A DNA stretch of 64,000 bases from Propionibacteriaceae bacterium (GTDB lineage Bacteria > Actinomycetota > Actinomycetes > Propionibacteriales > Propionibacteriaceae): contig JAISAO010000024.1 in NCBI GenBank assembly GCA_031266665.1, positions 62,001 through 126,000 of the forward strand, read 5' to 3'. The notes under the pieces were generated by a model. The model made no database searches, was not told the origin of the DNA, and saw only the letters and a program-made list of their open reading frames with translations. Below, piece by piece: positions 1 to 9,161 of the stretch (its first letter is position 1; each line of letters opens with the position of its first letter). The translations under genes were made by a program, and so were the position numbers.

Positions 1-458
1 CATCGGTCGACGCGGCTCCGCCCGCCGTCGTCCGACGTTTCGCCGGTTGGGACCAGTTGATTCCCTGGCTCAACGCCAACGACCAAGTTATCTTTGCCAC
101 CACGGGGGCCAAGGAGGCCCGCGCCCTGACCCGGGTCGAGGGCTATCAACAACGAGTCGTGTTGAGACTGTTGCCGCAGCCCGATGGTATTAAGGCTTGT
201 TTGGAGCTGGGCTACTCCGGCCGCAACCTGGTGGCTCTACAAGGACCTTTCGGCCATGACCTGAACGTGGCTTTGTTCCAACACTTCCAGGCCGGCGTCT
301 TGGTGACCAAGGACTCGGGCGACCCGGGCGGCCTGGCCGACAAGTTGACGGCCGCCCGCCAGTGCCGGGTGGCGACCGGGCTGATCGCCCGCCCGGCCGA
401 CGTGGACGGCGTCACCTTGGACGAGGCCCGCCAATTGATCTGGGAGGCACTGCGATGA
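1..458 (+). CDS. cobK: Precorrin-6A reductase, C-terminal part (cut by window start)
   Basis: This enzyme reduces the precorrin-6A macrocycle with NADPH during corrin ring synthesis. The reading frame is open from the first bases of the window, so the N-terminus lies outside; about 152 residues are visible. The stretch ALQGPFGHDLN followed by VLVTKDSGDPGG is the conserved C-terminal signature of the CobK/CbiJ family, and the protein ends a normal distance after it. The stop overlaps the start of cobL (ATGA), so the two are translationally coupled and belong to the B12 operon that continues to about 9161. Function is confident from the motif and context; nothing can be said about the promoter. 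Confidence 0.88.
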   Translation, partial: SVDAAPPAVVRRFAGWDQLIPWLNANDQVIFATTGAKEARALTRVEGYQQRVVLRLLPQPDGIKACLELGYSGRNLVALQGPFGHDLNVALFQHFQAGVLVTKDSGDPGGLADKLTAARQCRVATGLIARPADVDGVTLDEARQLIWEALR

Positions 459-1654
459 GACCGGTCGACATCATTGGCGCCGGTCTCGGTCCGGACACCT
501 TGACCCGTCAGGCCGACCAGTTGATGGCCCGGGCCGAGGTCCTGATCGGCTCACACCGGCTGCTGGCCGAGCAGGCCCGGCCGGGGCAGGCGACGCTGGC
601 GGCCGACCGGCCGGACCAGGTGACGGCGGCCGTGCTGGCCCAGGGCGACCGGCGGGTGGTCGTGCTGATGTCGGGCGACGTCGGTTTCCACAGCGGCGCC
701 ACCAAGGTGGCGGCGGCGCTGCGGGCCGCCGGGGTCGAAGTCCGGCTGACGCCGGGGATCGCCACGCCGTTGCTGCTGGCGGCCCGGGTGGGGGTGCCGT
801 GGCAGGACGCCTGCCTGGTCAGCTGCCACGGCCAAACCGTCGACCTGGTGGCCCGGGTGCGACGCCACCGCCACACCATCGCCTTGACCGGCGGCAACAT
901 TCCCCAGTTGGCGGCGGCGCTGACGGCGGTCGGCTACGGCGGCCTGACGGTCTGGGCCGGCCAGAACCTGGGGCTGGCCGACGAGCTGGTGGCCCAGACC
1001 ACGGTCGAACAACTGGCCCAGCGGGAATGGTCGCCCCTGACCAGCCTGCTGATCGACAATCCTGATTGGGATGATCGGGTGTTGTGCGGGTTGCCGGACG
1101 ACCGTTTCGAGCGCGGCGAGGCGCCGATGACGAAGTCGGCCGTGCGCGCCCTCGTCTCGGCCCGGCTGGCCCTGCGGCCGGACGCCGTCGCCTACGACAT
1201 CGGCTGTGGCACCGGCTCGGTGACCGTCGAGATGGCTTTGGCGGCCCACCGCGGCCAGATTTACGCCGTCGACCGCGACCCGGCGGCCGTGGCCCTGACC
1301 AAGCAAAACTGCCGCGCCTTCCACCTGGCCAACGTCACCGTGGTCCAGGGCCTGGCCCCGGCCGCGCTGGCCGACTGGCCGGACCCGGAGGCGGTCTTCA
1401 TCGGCGGCGCCGCCGGCCGCCTGGACGAGATCGTGGCCGCCGTCGTGGCCCGCCGGCCGGGGGTCCAAGTCGTGGTCACGGCCATCGCCGTCGAGACCGT
1501 GGCCGCCGCCGTCCAATCCATGACGGCCGCCGGGTTGTATCCCCAGTTCAGCCAACTATCGGTCGCCCAGGGGCGGCCCGCCGGCCTCCTGCACCTATTG
1601 ATGGCCCAGAACCCCATCACCGTCATCAGCGGGGGCGGTCGTGTCTGGGATTAG
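455..1654 (+). CDS. cobL: Precorrin-6Y C5,15-methyltransferase (decarboxylating), CbiE-CbiT fusion
   Basis: Methylates the corrin ring at C5 and C15 and removes the C12 acetate carboxyl, giving precorrin-8X. The protein is 399 residues, as expected for the fused form. Residues 1-200 form the CbiE tetrapyrrole methylase (IIGAGLGPDTL near the start, then the VLMSGDVGF motif). Residues 215-399 form the CbiT SAM-methyltransferase with DIGCGTGSVTVE as the SAM-binding loop. I chose ATG 455 because it overlaps the cobK stop; the open frame continues further upstream inside cobK but nothing there looks coding. It sits between cobK and cobB in the operon. Confidence 0.93.
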   Translation: MRPVDIIGAGLGPDTLTRQADQLMARAEVLIGSHRLLAEQARPGQATLAADRPDQVTAAVLAQGDRRVVVLMSGDVGFHSGATKVAAALRAAGVEVRLTPGIATPLLLAARVGVPWQDACLVSCHGQTVDLVARVRRHRHTIALTGGNIPQLAAALTAVGYGGLTVWAGQNLGLADELVAQTTVEQLAQREWSPLTSLLIDNPDWDDRVLCGLPDDRFERGEAPMTKSAVRALVSARLALRPDAVAYDIGCGTGSVTVEMALAAHRGQIYAVDRDPAAVALTKQNCRAFHLANVTVVQGLAPAALADWPDPEAVFIGGAAGRLDEIVAAVVARRPGVQVVVTAIAVETVAAAVQSMTAAGLYPQFSQLSVAQGRPAGLLHLLMAQNPITVISGGGRVWD

Positions 1655-1685
1655 ATTCACCGAGTCCGGTCAGGGGGCCGAGACG

Positions 1686-3650
1686 ATGACCGTTCCCGGG
1701 TCTGGGTTGGGCTTGGTGGCGCCGGCCGGATCAGTTCCGGAGGCCGCCGCCGGGGGCCGTGGCGTCGTCGTGTCCGGGTCGGCCGGCGGTGGCGGGGGCC
1801 GTGGCGGCGGCCGGACGGTGATCGCCGGCGTCCGCTCCGGCGACGGCAAGACGACGGTGACGGTGGCCCTGATGGCCGCCCTGCGGGCCCGCGGCCTGGC
1901 GCTGGCGGGGTTCAAATGCGGGCCGGACTACATCGACCCGATGTTCCACCGCCGGGCGCTGGGCCGCCCGAGCCACAACCTCGATCCCTTCTTCAGCCCG
2001 CCCGACCGCCTGGCCGCCCAGGTGGCCCGGGCCGGCGCCGGGGCCATCGCCCTGGTCGAGGGCGTCATGGGCTACTACGACGGGCTGGGCACGACCACCT
2101 CGGCCTCGACCTTCGAGGTCGCCTCGGCCATCGCCGCCCCGGTGGTGCTGGTGATCGACGGCCGGGGCCAGGCCGCCTCGGCCGGCGCCCTGCTGGCCGG
2201 CTTCAGCGCCTTCCGCCAGCCCTCCCAGATCGCCGCCGTCATCGTCAACCGGGCCAGCGTCGGCGGCTACCGCCTGCTGGCCGAGGTCATCGCCCAAGCC
2301 GGTCTGACTTCCCTGGGCGGCCTGCCCGACCGCTCCGACCTGGCCCTGCCCAGCCGTCACCTGGGGCTGGTGACGGCGGACGAGATCGAAGCGGTGGACC
2401 GGCTCATCCAGGCCTGGGGCCGGCTGGCCGAGGACCACCTCGACCTGGACGGCCTGATCGACCTGGCCCGCCGCGCCCCCGCCTGGCCCCGGACAGACCC
2501 GGAGCGGCCGGCCGCCTGGGTCCGACTGGCCGCCGCCCAGTCCGAGCCGGACGGCCCGACCCTCCCACTCGACCGCGTTCCCGCCCCGCTCCCGCCGGAC
2601 CCGGAACAACCGGTCGCCGCCGACGGCCAGGCCACGACGGCGTCGAAGCGGACGGCGGTGATCACGGTCCGGCCACAGGCCGCCGCCGAGGCGGCGAGTG
2701 GGGCGGCCCCGGCGGGAACAGTTGCGGCGGGGGAGCGGGCCACGGGCCGGGCGGACCAGCGCGGCGGCGGGCCGGTTGGAGGAAACGAAACAGTGGTTCG
2801 TGACGAGGATGAGGGGCCGGTCTTGGGCGGGTCGGAGTCGGAATATGGGACAACTTTTCAACCGGACCCGGAACAACCGGGCGAGGGTGGGGTGGAGTCG
2901 GGCGGAGCGATGGCCTTCGATGAGGTGGCGGATGGGACTGACGGGTCGGCGATCACGGTCCGGGCGAGTTCCAAGACCGAAATGATGGTTGCCCCGGTCG
3001 TGGGTCGGGCCAGGGTTAAACTGGCGGTCGCCCGGGACGCCGCTTTCTGTTTCCTCTACAGCGAGACGCTGGAGTTGTTCGAGGCCGTCGGCTTGGAGGT
3101 GGTGTTCTTCTCGCCCCTGGTCGAGTCGCGCCTGCCGCCGGGCGCCGCCGCCCTCTACCTGCCGGGCGGCTACCCCGAGATCCACGCCGCCGCCCTGTCC
3201 GCCAACGTCGCCCTGCGCCACGACCTCCAGGCCCGGATCGCGGCCGGCCTGCCGACCATCGCCGAATGTGGCGGTTTCCTCTACCTGCACCAAGCCATCG
3301 ACGGCTGGCCGATGGTGGCGGCCCTGCCCGGCGCCGCCCAGGCCACAGGCCGGCTGCAACGCTTCGGCTACGCCACCTTGACCGCCCAGACGGACAACCT
3401 GTTGGGGCCGGCCGGCGCCACTTGGCCGGTCCACGAGTTCCACTACTACGCCTCCACCGCCGACGGCGCGGCCTGCCGGGGGGTCAAAGCCTCCACCGGG
3501 GCCGTCTACCACACCGGCCACGCCAGCCCCAGCCTGTTCGCCGCCTTCCCCCACCTCTACCTGGCCTCCAACCCCGAGTCCGCCCGCCGCTTCGCCGACC
3601 GTGCCCGGGCCTTCGCCGCCCCGCCGCCCACTTCGGGGGAAGCCCCATGA
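1686..3650 (+). CDS. cobB: Cobyrinate a,c-diamide synthase with long low-complexity insert
   Basis: Amidates the a and c side chains of (hydrogeno)cobyrinic acid using glutamine and ATP. The N-terminal dethiobiotin-synthetase-like ATPase is clear (AGVRSGDGKTTVT P-loop, then FKCGPDYIDPMFH). The C-terminal class I glutamine amidotransferase starts near residue 444 and has the nucleophile Cys528 in AECGGFLY and a catalytic His/Glu region in WPVHEFHYY. Between the two (about residues 270-442) lies a Gly/Ala/Pro/Glu-rich segment of some 170 residues with no recognisable fold; family members are usually near 450 residues, this one is 654. ATG 1686 has AGGGGG eight bases upstream; an in-frame GTG at 1641, overlapping cobL, is the alternative start. 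The stop overlaps cobU. Confidence 0.92.
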   Translation: MTVPGSGLGLVAPAGSVPEAAAGGRGVVVSGSAGGGGGRGGGRTVIAGVRSGDGKTTVTVALMAALRARGLALAGFKCGPDYIDPMFHRRALGRPSHNLDPFFSPPDRLAAQVARAGAGAIALVEGVMGYYDGLGTTTSASTFEVASAIAAPVVLVIDGRGQAASAGALLAGFSAFRQPSQIAAVIVNRASVGGYRLLAEVIAQAGLTSLGGLPDRSDLALPSRHLGLVTADEIEAVDRLIQAWGRLAEDHLDLDGLIDLARRAPAWPRTDPERPAAWVRLAAAQSEPDGPTLPLDRVPAPLPPDPEQPVAADGQATTASKRTAVITVRPQAAAEAASGAAPAGTVAAGERATGRADQRGGGPVGGNETVVRDEDEGPVLGGSESEYGTTFQPDPEQPGEGGVESGGAMAFDEVADGTDGSAITVRASSKTEMMVAPVVGRARVKLAVARDAAFCFLYSETLELFEAVGLEVVFFSPLVESRLPPGAAALYLPGGYPEIHAAALSANVALRHDLQARIAAGLPTIAECGGFLYLHQAIDGWPMVAALPGAAQATGRLQRFGYATLTAQTDNLLGPAGATWPVHEFHYYASTADGAACRGVKASTGAVYHTGHASPSLFAAFPHLYLASNPESARRFADRARAFAAPPPTSGEAP

Positions 3651-4156
3651 TGGGGGTCGTCATCGGAGCCAACGGCTCGGGCAAGAGCACTTTGGCCGAG
3701 GCCTGGGCGGTCCGGCTGCGGGCCGACGCCGGCGGGCGGCTGCTCTACCTGGCCACCACGGTCGTGGCCGACGCCGACGGCCAGCAGCGGGTGGCCCGGC
3801 ACCGCCGCCAGCGCCAGGGCCTGGGTTTCCTCACCGTGGAGTCGCCCACCGCCGAACTGGCGGTCGGCCCGAGTGATGTCGTGTTGTTGGAGGATGTCTC
3901 CAATCTGGTGGCCAACCTGATGTTCGCCGACCGGGCTGCCGACCCGGCGCGGGCGGCCCTGGATCGTCTGGCCGAGTTACGCCGCGCCAGCGCCCACCTC
4001 ATCGCCGTCACCATCGGTGGCCTGGTCCCGCAACCGGACCACTGGGACGAGACTCGTGACTACTTGGCGGCCCTGGAGAGCGTCAACACGGCCCTGGTCC
4101 GCGCCGCCGACCAGGTGATCGAAACCTCTGGCCCCGAGTCGGAGGCAGCCCCGTGA
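3647..4156 (+). CDS. cobU: Adenosylcobinamide kinase / adenosylcobinamide-phosphate guanylyltransferase
   Basis: Bifunctional enzyme that phosphorylates adenosylcobinamide and transfers GMP to it, preparing the corrin for joining to the lower ligand by CobS. At 169 residues it has the usual size. Visible are the P-loop GANGSGKSTLAE, the RVARHRRQRQG segment that corresponds to the guanylylated-His region, and LLEDVSNLVANLMF, typical of a CobU subgroup. ATG 3647 overlaps the cobB stop; a second ATG follows at 3650, so the exact start may differ by one codon. Its own stop overlaps the GTG of cbiB. Confidence 0.9.
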   Translation: MMGVVIGANGSGKSTLAEAWAVRLRADAGGRLLYLATTVVADADGQQRVARHRRQRQGLGFLTVESPTAELAVGPSDVVLLEDVSNLVANLMFADRAADPARAALDRLAELRRASAHLIAVTIGGLVPQPDHWDETRDYLAALESVNTALVRAADQVIETSGPESEAAP

Positions 4157-5169
4157 TCGCCTGGCCCTCGCCCGCCACACTGGTGGCGGCCAGCACCGCC
4201 GCCATCGTCGTGGGTGCCCTGCTGGACCGGCTGGTGGGCGATCCGCCGCGCTTGCCCCATCTGGTCCGGGGACTCGGCGGCGCCATCGCCGCCGCCGAAC
4301 GTCGCCTCCACCCCGAGCCCACGACCGTTTCCCCGGCCGGCCAACGCCGCCGGGGGGTCGTCCTGGTGGTGCTGGTGGTGGGTGGCGCCACCTTGGTGAC
4401 GGCCGCCGTCCTGGCGGCGGCCTACGCCGTCGCCTGGTGGCTGGGGCTGGTGGTCGAAGCCGTCGTCTGCGGCCAATGCCTGGCGGTCAAGGGCCTGCGC
4501 CAGGCGGCCGGCCTGGTCCAAGCCGACCTGGAACGAGGCGACCTGCCCCGGGCGCGGGCCGACCTGGCCCAGATCGTGGGCCGCGACACCGCCGACCTGG
4601 ACCCGGCGGCGGTGGCCCGGGCCGCGGTCGAGACCGTGGCCGAGAACACCACCGACGCGGTGGTCGCGCCCCTGGCCTTCATGCTGGTGGCCGGCGGCGT
4701 CGGGGCTGTGGCCCACAAAGCCGTCAACACCCTCGACTCGATGGTCGGCCACCGCGACCGCCGCCACCTCCACTTCGGGCGGGCCGCTGCCCACTTGGAC
4801 GACGCCGCCAACTGGTGCCCGGCCCGCTGGGCGGCCTGGCTGATGGTGGCGGCGGCCGGCTTGTCCGGGGCGGACTGGCGCTCGGCGTGGCGGATTTGGC
4901 GGCGCGACCGGCGGCGCCATCTCAGCCCCAACTCCGGTCAGACCGAGGCCGCCTGCGCCGGCGCCCTCGATCTCCAACTGGGCGGCCCGGCCACCTACGC
5001 CGGCCGACCCGAGGCCAAACCCCTGATCGGCGACGGCCGCCGCGACGCCGGCCCGGCCGACATCGCCGGGGCCAATCGGCTGATGTCCGTCACCGCCTGG
5101 CTGGCCCTGGGACTGACCGTCGCCTGTCGGCTGGCGCTGTGGGGCCTGCTCGTCCATGTCCCGGCCTGA
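4153..5169 (+). CDS. cbiB: Adenosylcobinamide-phosphate synthase (CbiB/CobD of Pseudomonas)
   Basis: Integral membrane enzyme that attaches (R)-1-amino-2-propanol or its phosphate to adenosylcobyrate. The 338-residue protein shows several hydrophobic segments (about residues 8-28, 68-95, 170-190, 230-245, 310-330). Conserved family stretches are LLDRLVGDPPRLPHLV, VETVAENTTDAVVAPL, NTLDSMVGHR and SPNSGQTEAACAGAL. The GTG start at 4153 overlaps the cobU stop (GTGA). It works directly with the product of cobD downstream, which supplies the aminopropanol phosphate. About 330 bases without a clear gene follow it. Confidence 0.93.
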   Translation: MIAWPSPATLVAASTAAIVVGALLDRLVGDPPRLPHLVRGLGGAIAAAERRLHPEPTTVSPAGQRRRGVVLVVLVVGGATLVTAAVLAAAYAVAWWLGLVVEAVVCGQCLAVKGLRQAAGLVQADLERGDLPRARADLAQIVGRDTADLDPAAVARAAVETVAENTTDAVVAPLAFMLVAGGVGAVAHKAVNTLDSMVGHRDRRHLHFGRAAAHLDDAANWCPARWAAWLMVAAAGLSGADWRSAWRIWRRDRRRHLSPNSGQTEAACAGALDLQLGGPATYAGRPEAKPLIGDGRRDAGPADIAGANRLMSVTAWLALGLTVACRLALWGLLVHVPA

Positions 5170-5275
5170 ACTCGACGGCGGCGCCGGTTCCGACCGTCGC
5201 TCGCCTTGGCCATGATCCGCCGAATCGGCGCCGGGGCTGGCGGTCGCCGGCCGGGTGATGGTTCCAGAAAACTGG

Positions 5276-5310
5276 TCCACGAATTGGCTGAGATACCGGA
5301 TCAGCCACCG
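5276..5310 (+). repeat. Dispersed palindromic repeat A, copy 1, in the 329-bp cbiB-cobD gap
   Basis: The cbiB-cobD gap (5170-5498) holds no convincing gene. It contains TCCACGAATTGGCTGAGATA followed by a degenerate copy of the arm CCCGGATC. The same core recurs at 22603, 37394 (opposite strand) and 61274. This copy is the most degraded and has lost most of its second arm; related words (TCAGGTCCGGGATGATG) recur near 5392. Confidence 0.55.
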
Positions 5311-5498
5311 GCGACCGGTCGGCCGCCCATGGGGCGGGGAACACGTTTTCGCGGCCTTCCGCCCGGCCGTGGCCGGGCCTTTGTCCCACATCAGGTCCGG
5401 GATGATGCTGGGGATCAGGTCCGGCCCGACGGGGGACGGCGTCATGGCGGGTTTGGCCCCCAATCTCGTCGTCAGCCAACCACGATGGGAGATCGGTC

Positions 5499-6857
5499 AT
5501 GCCGCTGACTGACCGCGAGACCGGACGGGCCGGGGTGGGGCCTGGCGACCGCCGGGGCGGGAACTTGTCCGGCGATGACAAGCTAGAGGACATGTCTAAC
5601 GATGGCGGCGCCCAGACTGTGTTCGGCGGTGGCCAGGTCTGGGGCGCGTCCGGTGGGTGTGGTGTCCGGGGCGCGTCCGGTGGGAGTGGTGTCCATGGTG
5701 TGTCCGGCGACGGCCAGGCGCAGGGCCTGTCTGACAACGACCGCTCCCATGGTGTGTCCGGCGACGGCCAGGCGCAGGGCTTGTCCGACGACGACCGCTC
5801 CCAGGGTCTGCCCGGCGACGGCTGGGAGGACGACGAGCACGGCGGCGACCTGGCCGCCCACCCCGGGGTGGTGCTGGACTATTCGACCAATGTGAGCCCG
5901 CTCGGCCTGTCCCCGGCCGTGCGCCGGGCCATCGTGGAACGGCTGGACGACTACGCCGCCTACCCCGACCCCCGCTGCCGGGCGCTGCGGGCGGCCCTGG
6001 CCCGCCAACACCAGGTCGACCCGGCCAACATCCTCTGCGGCAACGGGGCGGCCGACCTGATCCACCGGGTCTGCGCAGCCCTGAGGCCCCGCCGGGCGCT
6101 GACCTGGGCGCCCAGCTTCAGCGAGTACCAACGCTGCGCCGCCCTCGGCGGGGCCGTGGTCGAACAGCCCCGCCTGGACCCGGCCGACGGCTTCCGGCTG
6201 ACGGCCGCCGCCGTGGCCGCCGTCCCCCCCGGCGTCGAGCTGGTCTTCTGCTGCCAGCCCAACAACCCCACCGGCCGGCTGGTCGAGCCGGCGGTCTTGG
6301 ACCAGTTGGTGGAGCGCTGCCGGCTTATCGGCGCCGTCCTGGTGTGCGACGAGTGCTTCCTACCTTTCACCGCCGCCGGGTCGCTGATCCCCCAACTGGC
6401 CCGCCAGCCCCACGTCATCGTCTTGTCCGCCCTGACCAAGACCCACGCCCTGGCCGGGCTGCGGCTGGGCTACGCCGTCGGCCACCCCGATTATCTGGCC
6501 CTGATGGCGGAGCACGGCCCGCGCTGGGGCGTCTCGGCCGTGGCCCAGGCGGCCGGGCTGGCCGCCCTGGCCGAGCCGGAACGGGTCGCGGAGGCTCGTC
6601 GGCTGGTGGCCCTGGAACGCCCCTGGGTGGAGGGCGAGTTGGTCCGGCTGGGCCTGCGCACCTTCCCCGGAGAGGCCAATTTCATCTTGTTCCAATCGTC
6701 GGTCGATTTGTTCCAACCATTACTGGAACAAGGTGTGTTGATCCGATCTGGCGCCAACTTCAGCGGTTTGGACAAGAGTTATTACCGAGTTGCGATCAAG
6801 TGTCACACCGACAATGTGGCATTGGTCAAGGCTCTGGGGGAGGTGCGGCGTGGTTAA
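5499..6857 (+). CDS. cobD: L-threonine-O-3-phosphate decarboxylase with repetitive N-terminal extension
   Basis: PLP enzyme of the class I/II aminotransferase fold that makes (R)-1-amino-2-propanol phosphate for the cobalamin side chain (CobD of Salmonella, CobC of Pseudomonas). The catalytic domain begins around residue 113 with the family's HGGD and LDYSTNVSPLGLSP; QPNNPTGR and the PLP lysine K314 in SALTKTHALAG follow. The first 112 residues are a Gly/Ser/Asp-rich extension absent from ordinary homologues. It includes two nearly identical 18-residue units (VSGDGQAQGLSDNDRSHG and a copy) encoded by a 54-bp direct repeat at about 5699-5806. ATG 5499 has GGGAG seven bases upstream; ATG 5592 is a possible internal start. 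It overlaps cobQ by eight bases. Confidence 0.9.
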   Translation: MPLTDRETGRAGVGPGDRRGGNLSGDDKLEDMSNDGGAQTVFGGGQVWGASGGCGVRGASGGSGVHGVSGDGQAQGLSDNDRSHGVSGDGQAQGLSDDDRSQGLPGDGWEDDEHGGDLAAHPGVVLDYSTNVSPLGLSPAVRRAIVERLDDYAAYPDPRCRALRAALARQHQVDPANILCGNGAADLIHRVCAALRPRRALTWAPSFSEYQRCAALGGAVVEQPRLDPADGFRLTAAAVAAVPPGVELVFCCQPNNPTGRLVEPAVLDQLVERCRLIGAVLVCDECFLPFTAAGSLIPQLARQPHVIVLSALTKTHALAGLRLGYAVGHPDYLALMAEHGPRWGVSAVAQAAGLAALAEPERVAEARRLVALERPWVEGELVRLGLRTFPGEANFILFQSSVDLFQPLLEQGVLIRSGANFSGLDKSYYRVAIKCHTDNVALVKALGEVRRG

Positions 6858-8532
6858 AACCATTATGGTTCAAGGGACAATGTCCAACGTCGGCAAGTCG
6901 ATCATCGCCACTGGCTTGTGCCGGTTGTTCCTGCAGGACGGCTACCGGGTGGCCCCCTTCAAGAGCCAGAATATGTCGCTCAACTCCTTCGTCACGGCCG
7001 ACGGCGGGGAGATGGGCCGGGCCCAGGTGGTTCAGGCGGAGGCCTGCCGGCTGGCTCCCGATGTGGCCATGAACCCGATCCTGCTCAAACCGATCACCGA
7101 CCGGGGCAGCCAGGTGATCGTCTGGGGCCAGCACTGGGCGACGCTGGAGGCGCAAGACTATTTCGCCCGCCGGGGCAGCCTGCGCCCGGCCGTGCGACGG
7201 GCCTTCGACTGGCTGGCCGAGCACCACGACATCATCGTTGTCGAAGGGGCGGGCTCCCCGGCCGAGATCAACCTCCGCCAAGACGATATTGTCAATATGG
7301 GTTTGGCGAAGCAGTTGGAGGCGCCGGTCCTGTTGGTCGGCGACATCGACCGGGGCGGGGTCTTCGCCCAGCTTTACGGCACCTGCGCCCTGCTGCCCCC
7401 GGACGAACGTCGTCTGGTCAAAGGACTGATCATCAACAAATTCCGTGGACAAGAGAAACTATTGCGCGACGGGCTGGTGGAACTGGAGCGTTTGACCGAC
7501 CGGCCGGTGCTGGGCGTCGTGCCCTGGCTGGACCTGGAGATCGACGACGAGGACTCCCTGGCCGAACGCCTGGACCGCGACCGCCCGGCGGCGGCCGACG
7601 ACGGGGCGGTGACAGATGAGCCCGGGGCGGCGATGATGGGGGAGGCGTCCCCTGTCCCGCCTCCGGCTGTGATGGAGGAGTCCGGTGTCGGGGCGATGAG
7701 CGGAGCGGTTGGGGCGATGGTGGTGGCAGAACCCGGCGGCCCGCCTGCCTCTGTGGTCTCAGGCCCGCTCGCCCCCGTGACCGCCGGCCGCCGGGCTGGC
7801 AGCGTCGACGTGGCCGTCGTCCGATTGCCCAAGTTGTCCAATTTCAGCGATTTCACGGCCCTGTCGGCCACCGCCGGGGTCGAGGTCCGCTACGTCGACC
7901 GGCCCGACCGGCTGGGCCGTCCCGACCTGCTCATCCTGCCCGGCAGTCGCAACACCATGGCCGACCTGGCCTGGCTGCGCCGCCGTGGCCTGGACCAGGC
8001 GGTGTTGGCCCAGGCCGCCGCCGGCCGGCCGCTGATGGGCTTGTGCGGCGGCTACCAGATGTTGGGGCGGGTGGTCGAAGACCCGGCCGGGGTGGAGTCC
8101 GGCGGCCGGTCGGCCGGCCTGGGGCTGCTGCCGGTGGCCACCCGGCTACGGCCGGCCAAACGCCAAACCCGGGTCGAGGGCGTGGTGCTGGCGCCGGGCG
8201 GCCCGTTGGCCGCCTTGTCCGGGGCGCCGCTGGCGGGCTATGAGATCCATCTGGGCGCCACCACGTTGGAGGCCGGCGCCCAGCCCCTGGTGGGCCTGGC
8301 CGGCGGCGCTGTCGACGGCTGCTGGCGGGGCAGCGTCTACGGCACCTACCTGCACGGCTTCTTCGACAGCCAGCCGCTGCGGTCCGCCCTGTTGGCCGCC
8401 CTGGGCCGCCCGGCGGCGCCGGTGGTCGACCTGGAGGCCCACAAAGAGGCCCAATACGACCATTTGGCCAATACCCTGCGCCAAACTCTCGACATCGACC
8501 GGATCTACCGCCTCATGGGGGTTGAGCGATGA
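6850..8532 (+). CDS. cobQ: Adenosylcobyric acid synthase (cobyric acid synthase)
   Basis: Amidates carboxylates b, d, e and g of adenosylcobyrinate a,c-diamide using glutamine and ATP. GTG 6850 is the start: it is preceded by GGGGGAGG and gives VKTIMVQGTMSNVGKS, the classical N-terminus. The ATPase domain carries this P-loop and the FKSQNMSLNS motif. The glutamine amidotransferase has Cys399 in GLCGGYQMLG and a late GTYLHGFFD. Between domains (about residues 245-317) is a Glu/Gly/Val/Pro-rich insert of roughly 60-70 residues that ordinary CobQ lacks, comparable to the insert in cobB. The protein is 560 residues. The stop overlaps the start of cobO (ATGA). Confidence 0.94.
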   Translation: MVKTIMVQGTMSNVGKSIIATGLCRLFLQDGYRVAPFKSQNMSLNSFVTADGGEMGRAQVVQAEACRLAPDVAMNPILLKPITDRGSQVIVWGQHWATLEAQDYFARRGSLRPAVRRAFDWLAEHHDIIVVEGAGSPAEINLRQDDIVNMGLAKQLEAPVLLVGDIDRGGVFAQLYGTCALLPPDERRLVKGLIINKFRGQEKLLRDGLVELERLTDRPVLGVVPWLDLEIDDEDSLAERLDRDRPAAADDGAVTDEPGAAMMGEASPVPPPAVMEESGVGAMSGAVGAMVVAEPGGPPASVVSGPLAPVTAGRRAGSVDVAVVRLPKLSNFSDFTALSATAGVEVRYVDRPDRLGRPDLLILPGSRNTMADLAWLRRRGLDQAVLAQAAAGRPLMGLCGGYQMLGRVVEDPAGVESGGRSAGLGLLPVATRLRPAKRQTRVEGVVLAPGGPLAALSGAPLAGYEIHLGATTLEAGAQPLVGLAGGAVDGCWRGSVYGTYLHGFFDSQPLRSALLAALGRPAAPVVDLEAHKEAQYDHLANTLRQTLDIDRIYRLMGVER

Positions 8533-9161
8533 CCGGACCTTCACCGTCGTGGCGGCCGGTCTGTGATGGCGTTGGTGACGGGCCGGTGGCGTCGGCCGGG
8601 GTGGACAGCGAGCGGCACGACCTCGGGGATCGGGCCAGGGCCGGGCTGGTCCACCTCTACACCGGCGACGGCAAGGGCAAGACGACGGCCGCCGTGGGCC
8701 TGGCGGTGCGGGCCGCCGGCCGGGGCCGCCGGGTCTGGCTGGTCCAATTCCTGAAGGGCCGTTTCAGCGGCGAGGTGGCGGGCCTGGCCCGGCTGCCGAC
8801 GGTCACGACGCTACGCCTGAGCCGTGACTTCGGCTTCTACCGCGACATGTCCCCCGAGCAACGCCAGGCCGTCCGCCAAGAGCACGACCAGTTGTTGGCC
8901 CGAGCGGCGGCGGCGCTGGCCGCCGGGGACTGCCAACTGTTGATCCTGGACGAGATCGCCGCCGCCTGGCGGCACTCCCTGGTGGCGCCCGACCAGGTCC
9001 TGTCCCTGTTGGACGACCGCCCGGACGAGGTCGAGGTCGTCCTGACCGGCCGCGAGGCCCCGGACGAACTGACCCGCCGAGCCGACTACATCACCGTCAT
9101 GACCAAAGTCCGCCACCCCTTCGACCATGGCCTGCCCGCCCGGGAGGGCGTCGAGTGGTGA
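8529..9161 (+). CDS. cobO: Cob(I)yrinic acid a,c-diamide adenosyltransferase (CobO/CobA/BtuR type)
   Basis: Transfers the 5'-deoxyadenosyl group from ATP to cobalt(I) of corrinoids. The 210-residue protein has the P-loop LYTGDGKGKTTAA preceded by a disordered 40-residue N-terminus, then VWLVQFLKG, the LLILDEIAAAW Walker-B-like segment and LTGREAPDEL near the end, all diagnostic of the CobA/CobO/BtuR family. It is the last gene of the first B12 operon; the start overlaps the cobQ stop. Downstream the strand continues into an unrelated toxin-antitoxin pair. Confidence 0.93.
   Translation: MTGPSPSWRPVCDGVGDGPVASAGVDSERHDLGDRARAGLVHLYTGDGKGKTTAAVGLAVRAAGRGRRVWLVQFLKGRFSGEVAGLARLPTVTTLRLSRDFGFYRDMSPEQRQAVRQEHDQLLARAAAALAAGDCQLLILDEIAAAWRHSLVAPDQVLSLLDDRPDEVEVVLTGREAPDELTRRADYITVMTKVRHPFDHGLPAREGVEW

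Noticed and set aside
5206-5512. Two overlapping ORFs in the cbiB-cobD gap
   Set aside because: Their translations include the well-known read-through of the palindromic repeat (ELAEIPDQ-type words) and no domain; they are repeat sequence, not genes.
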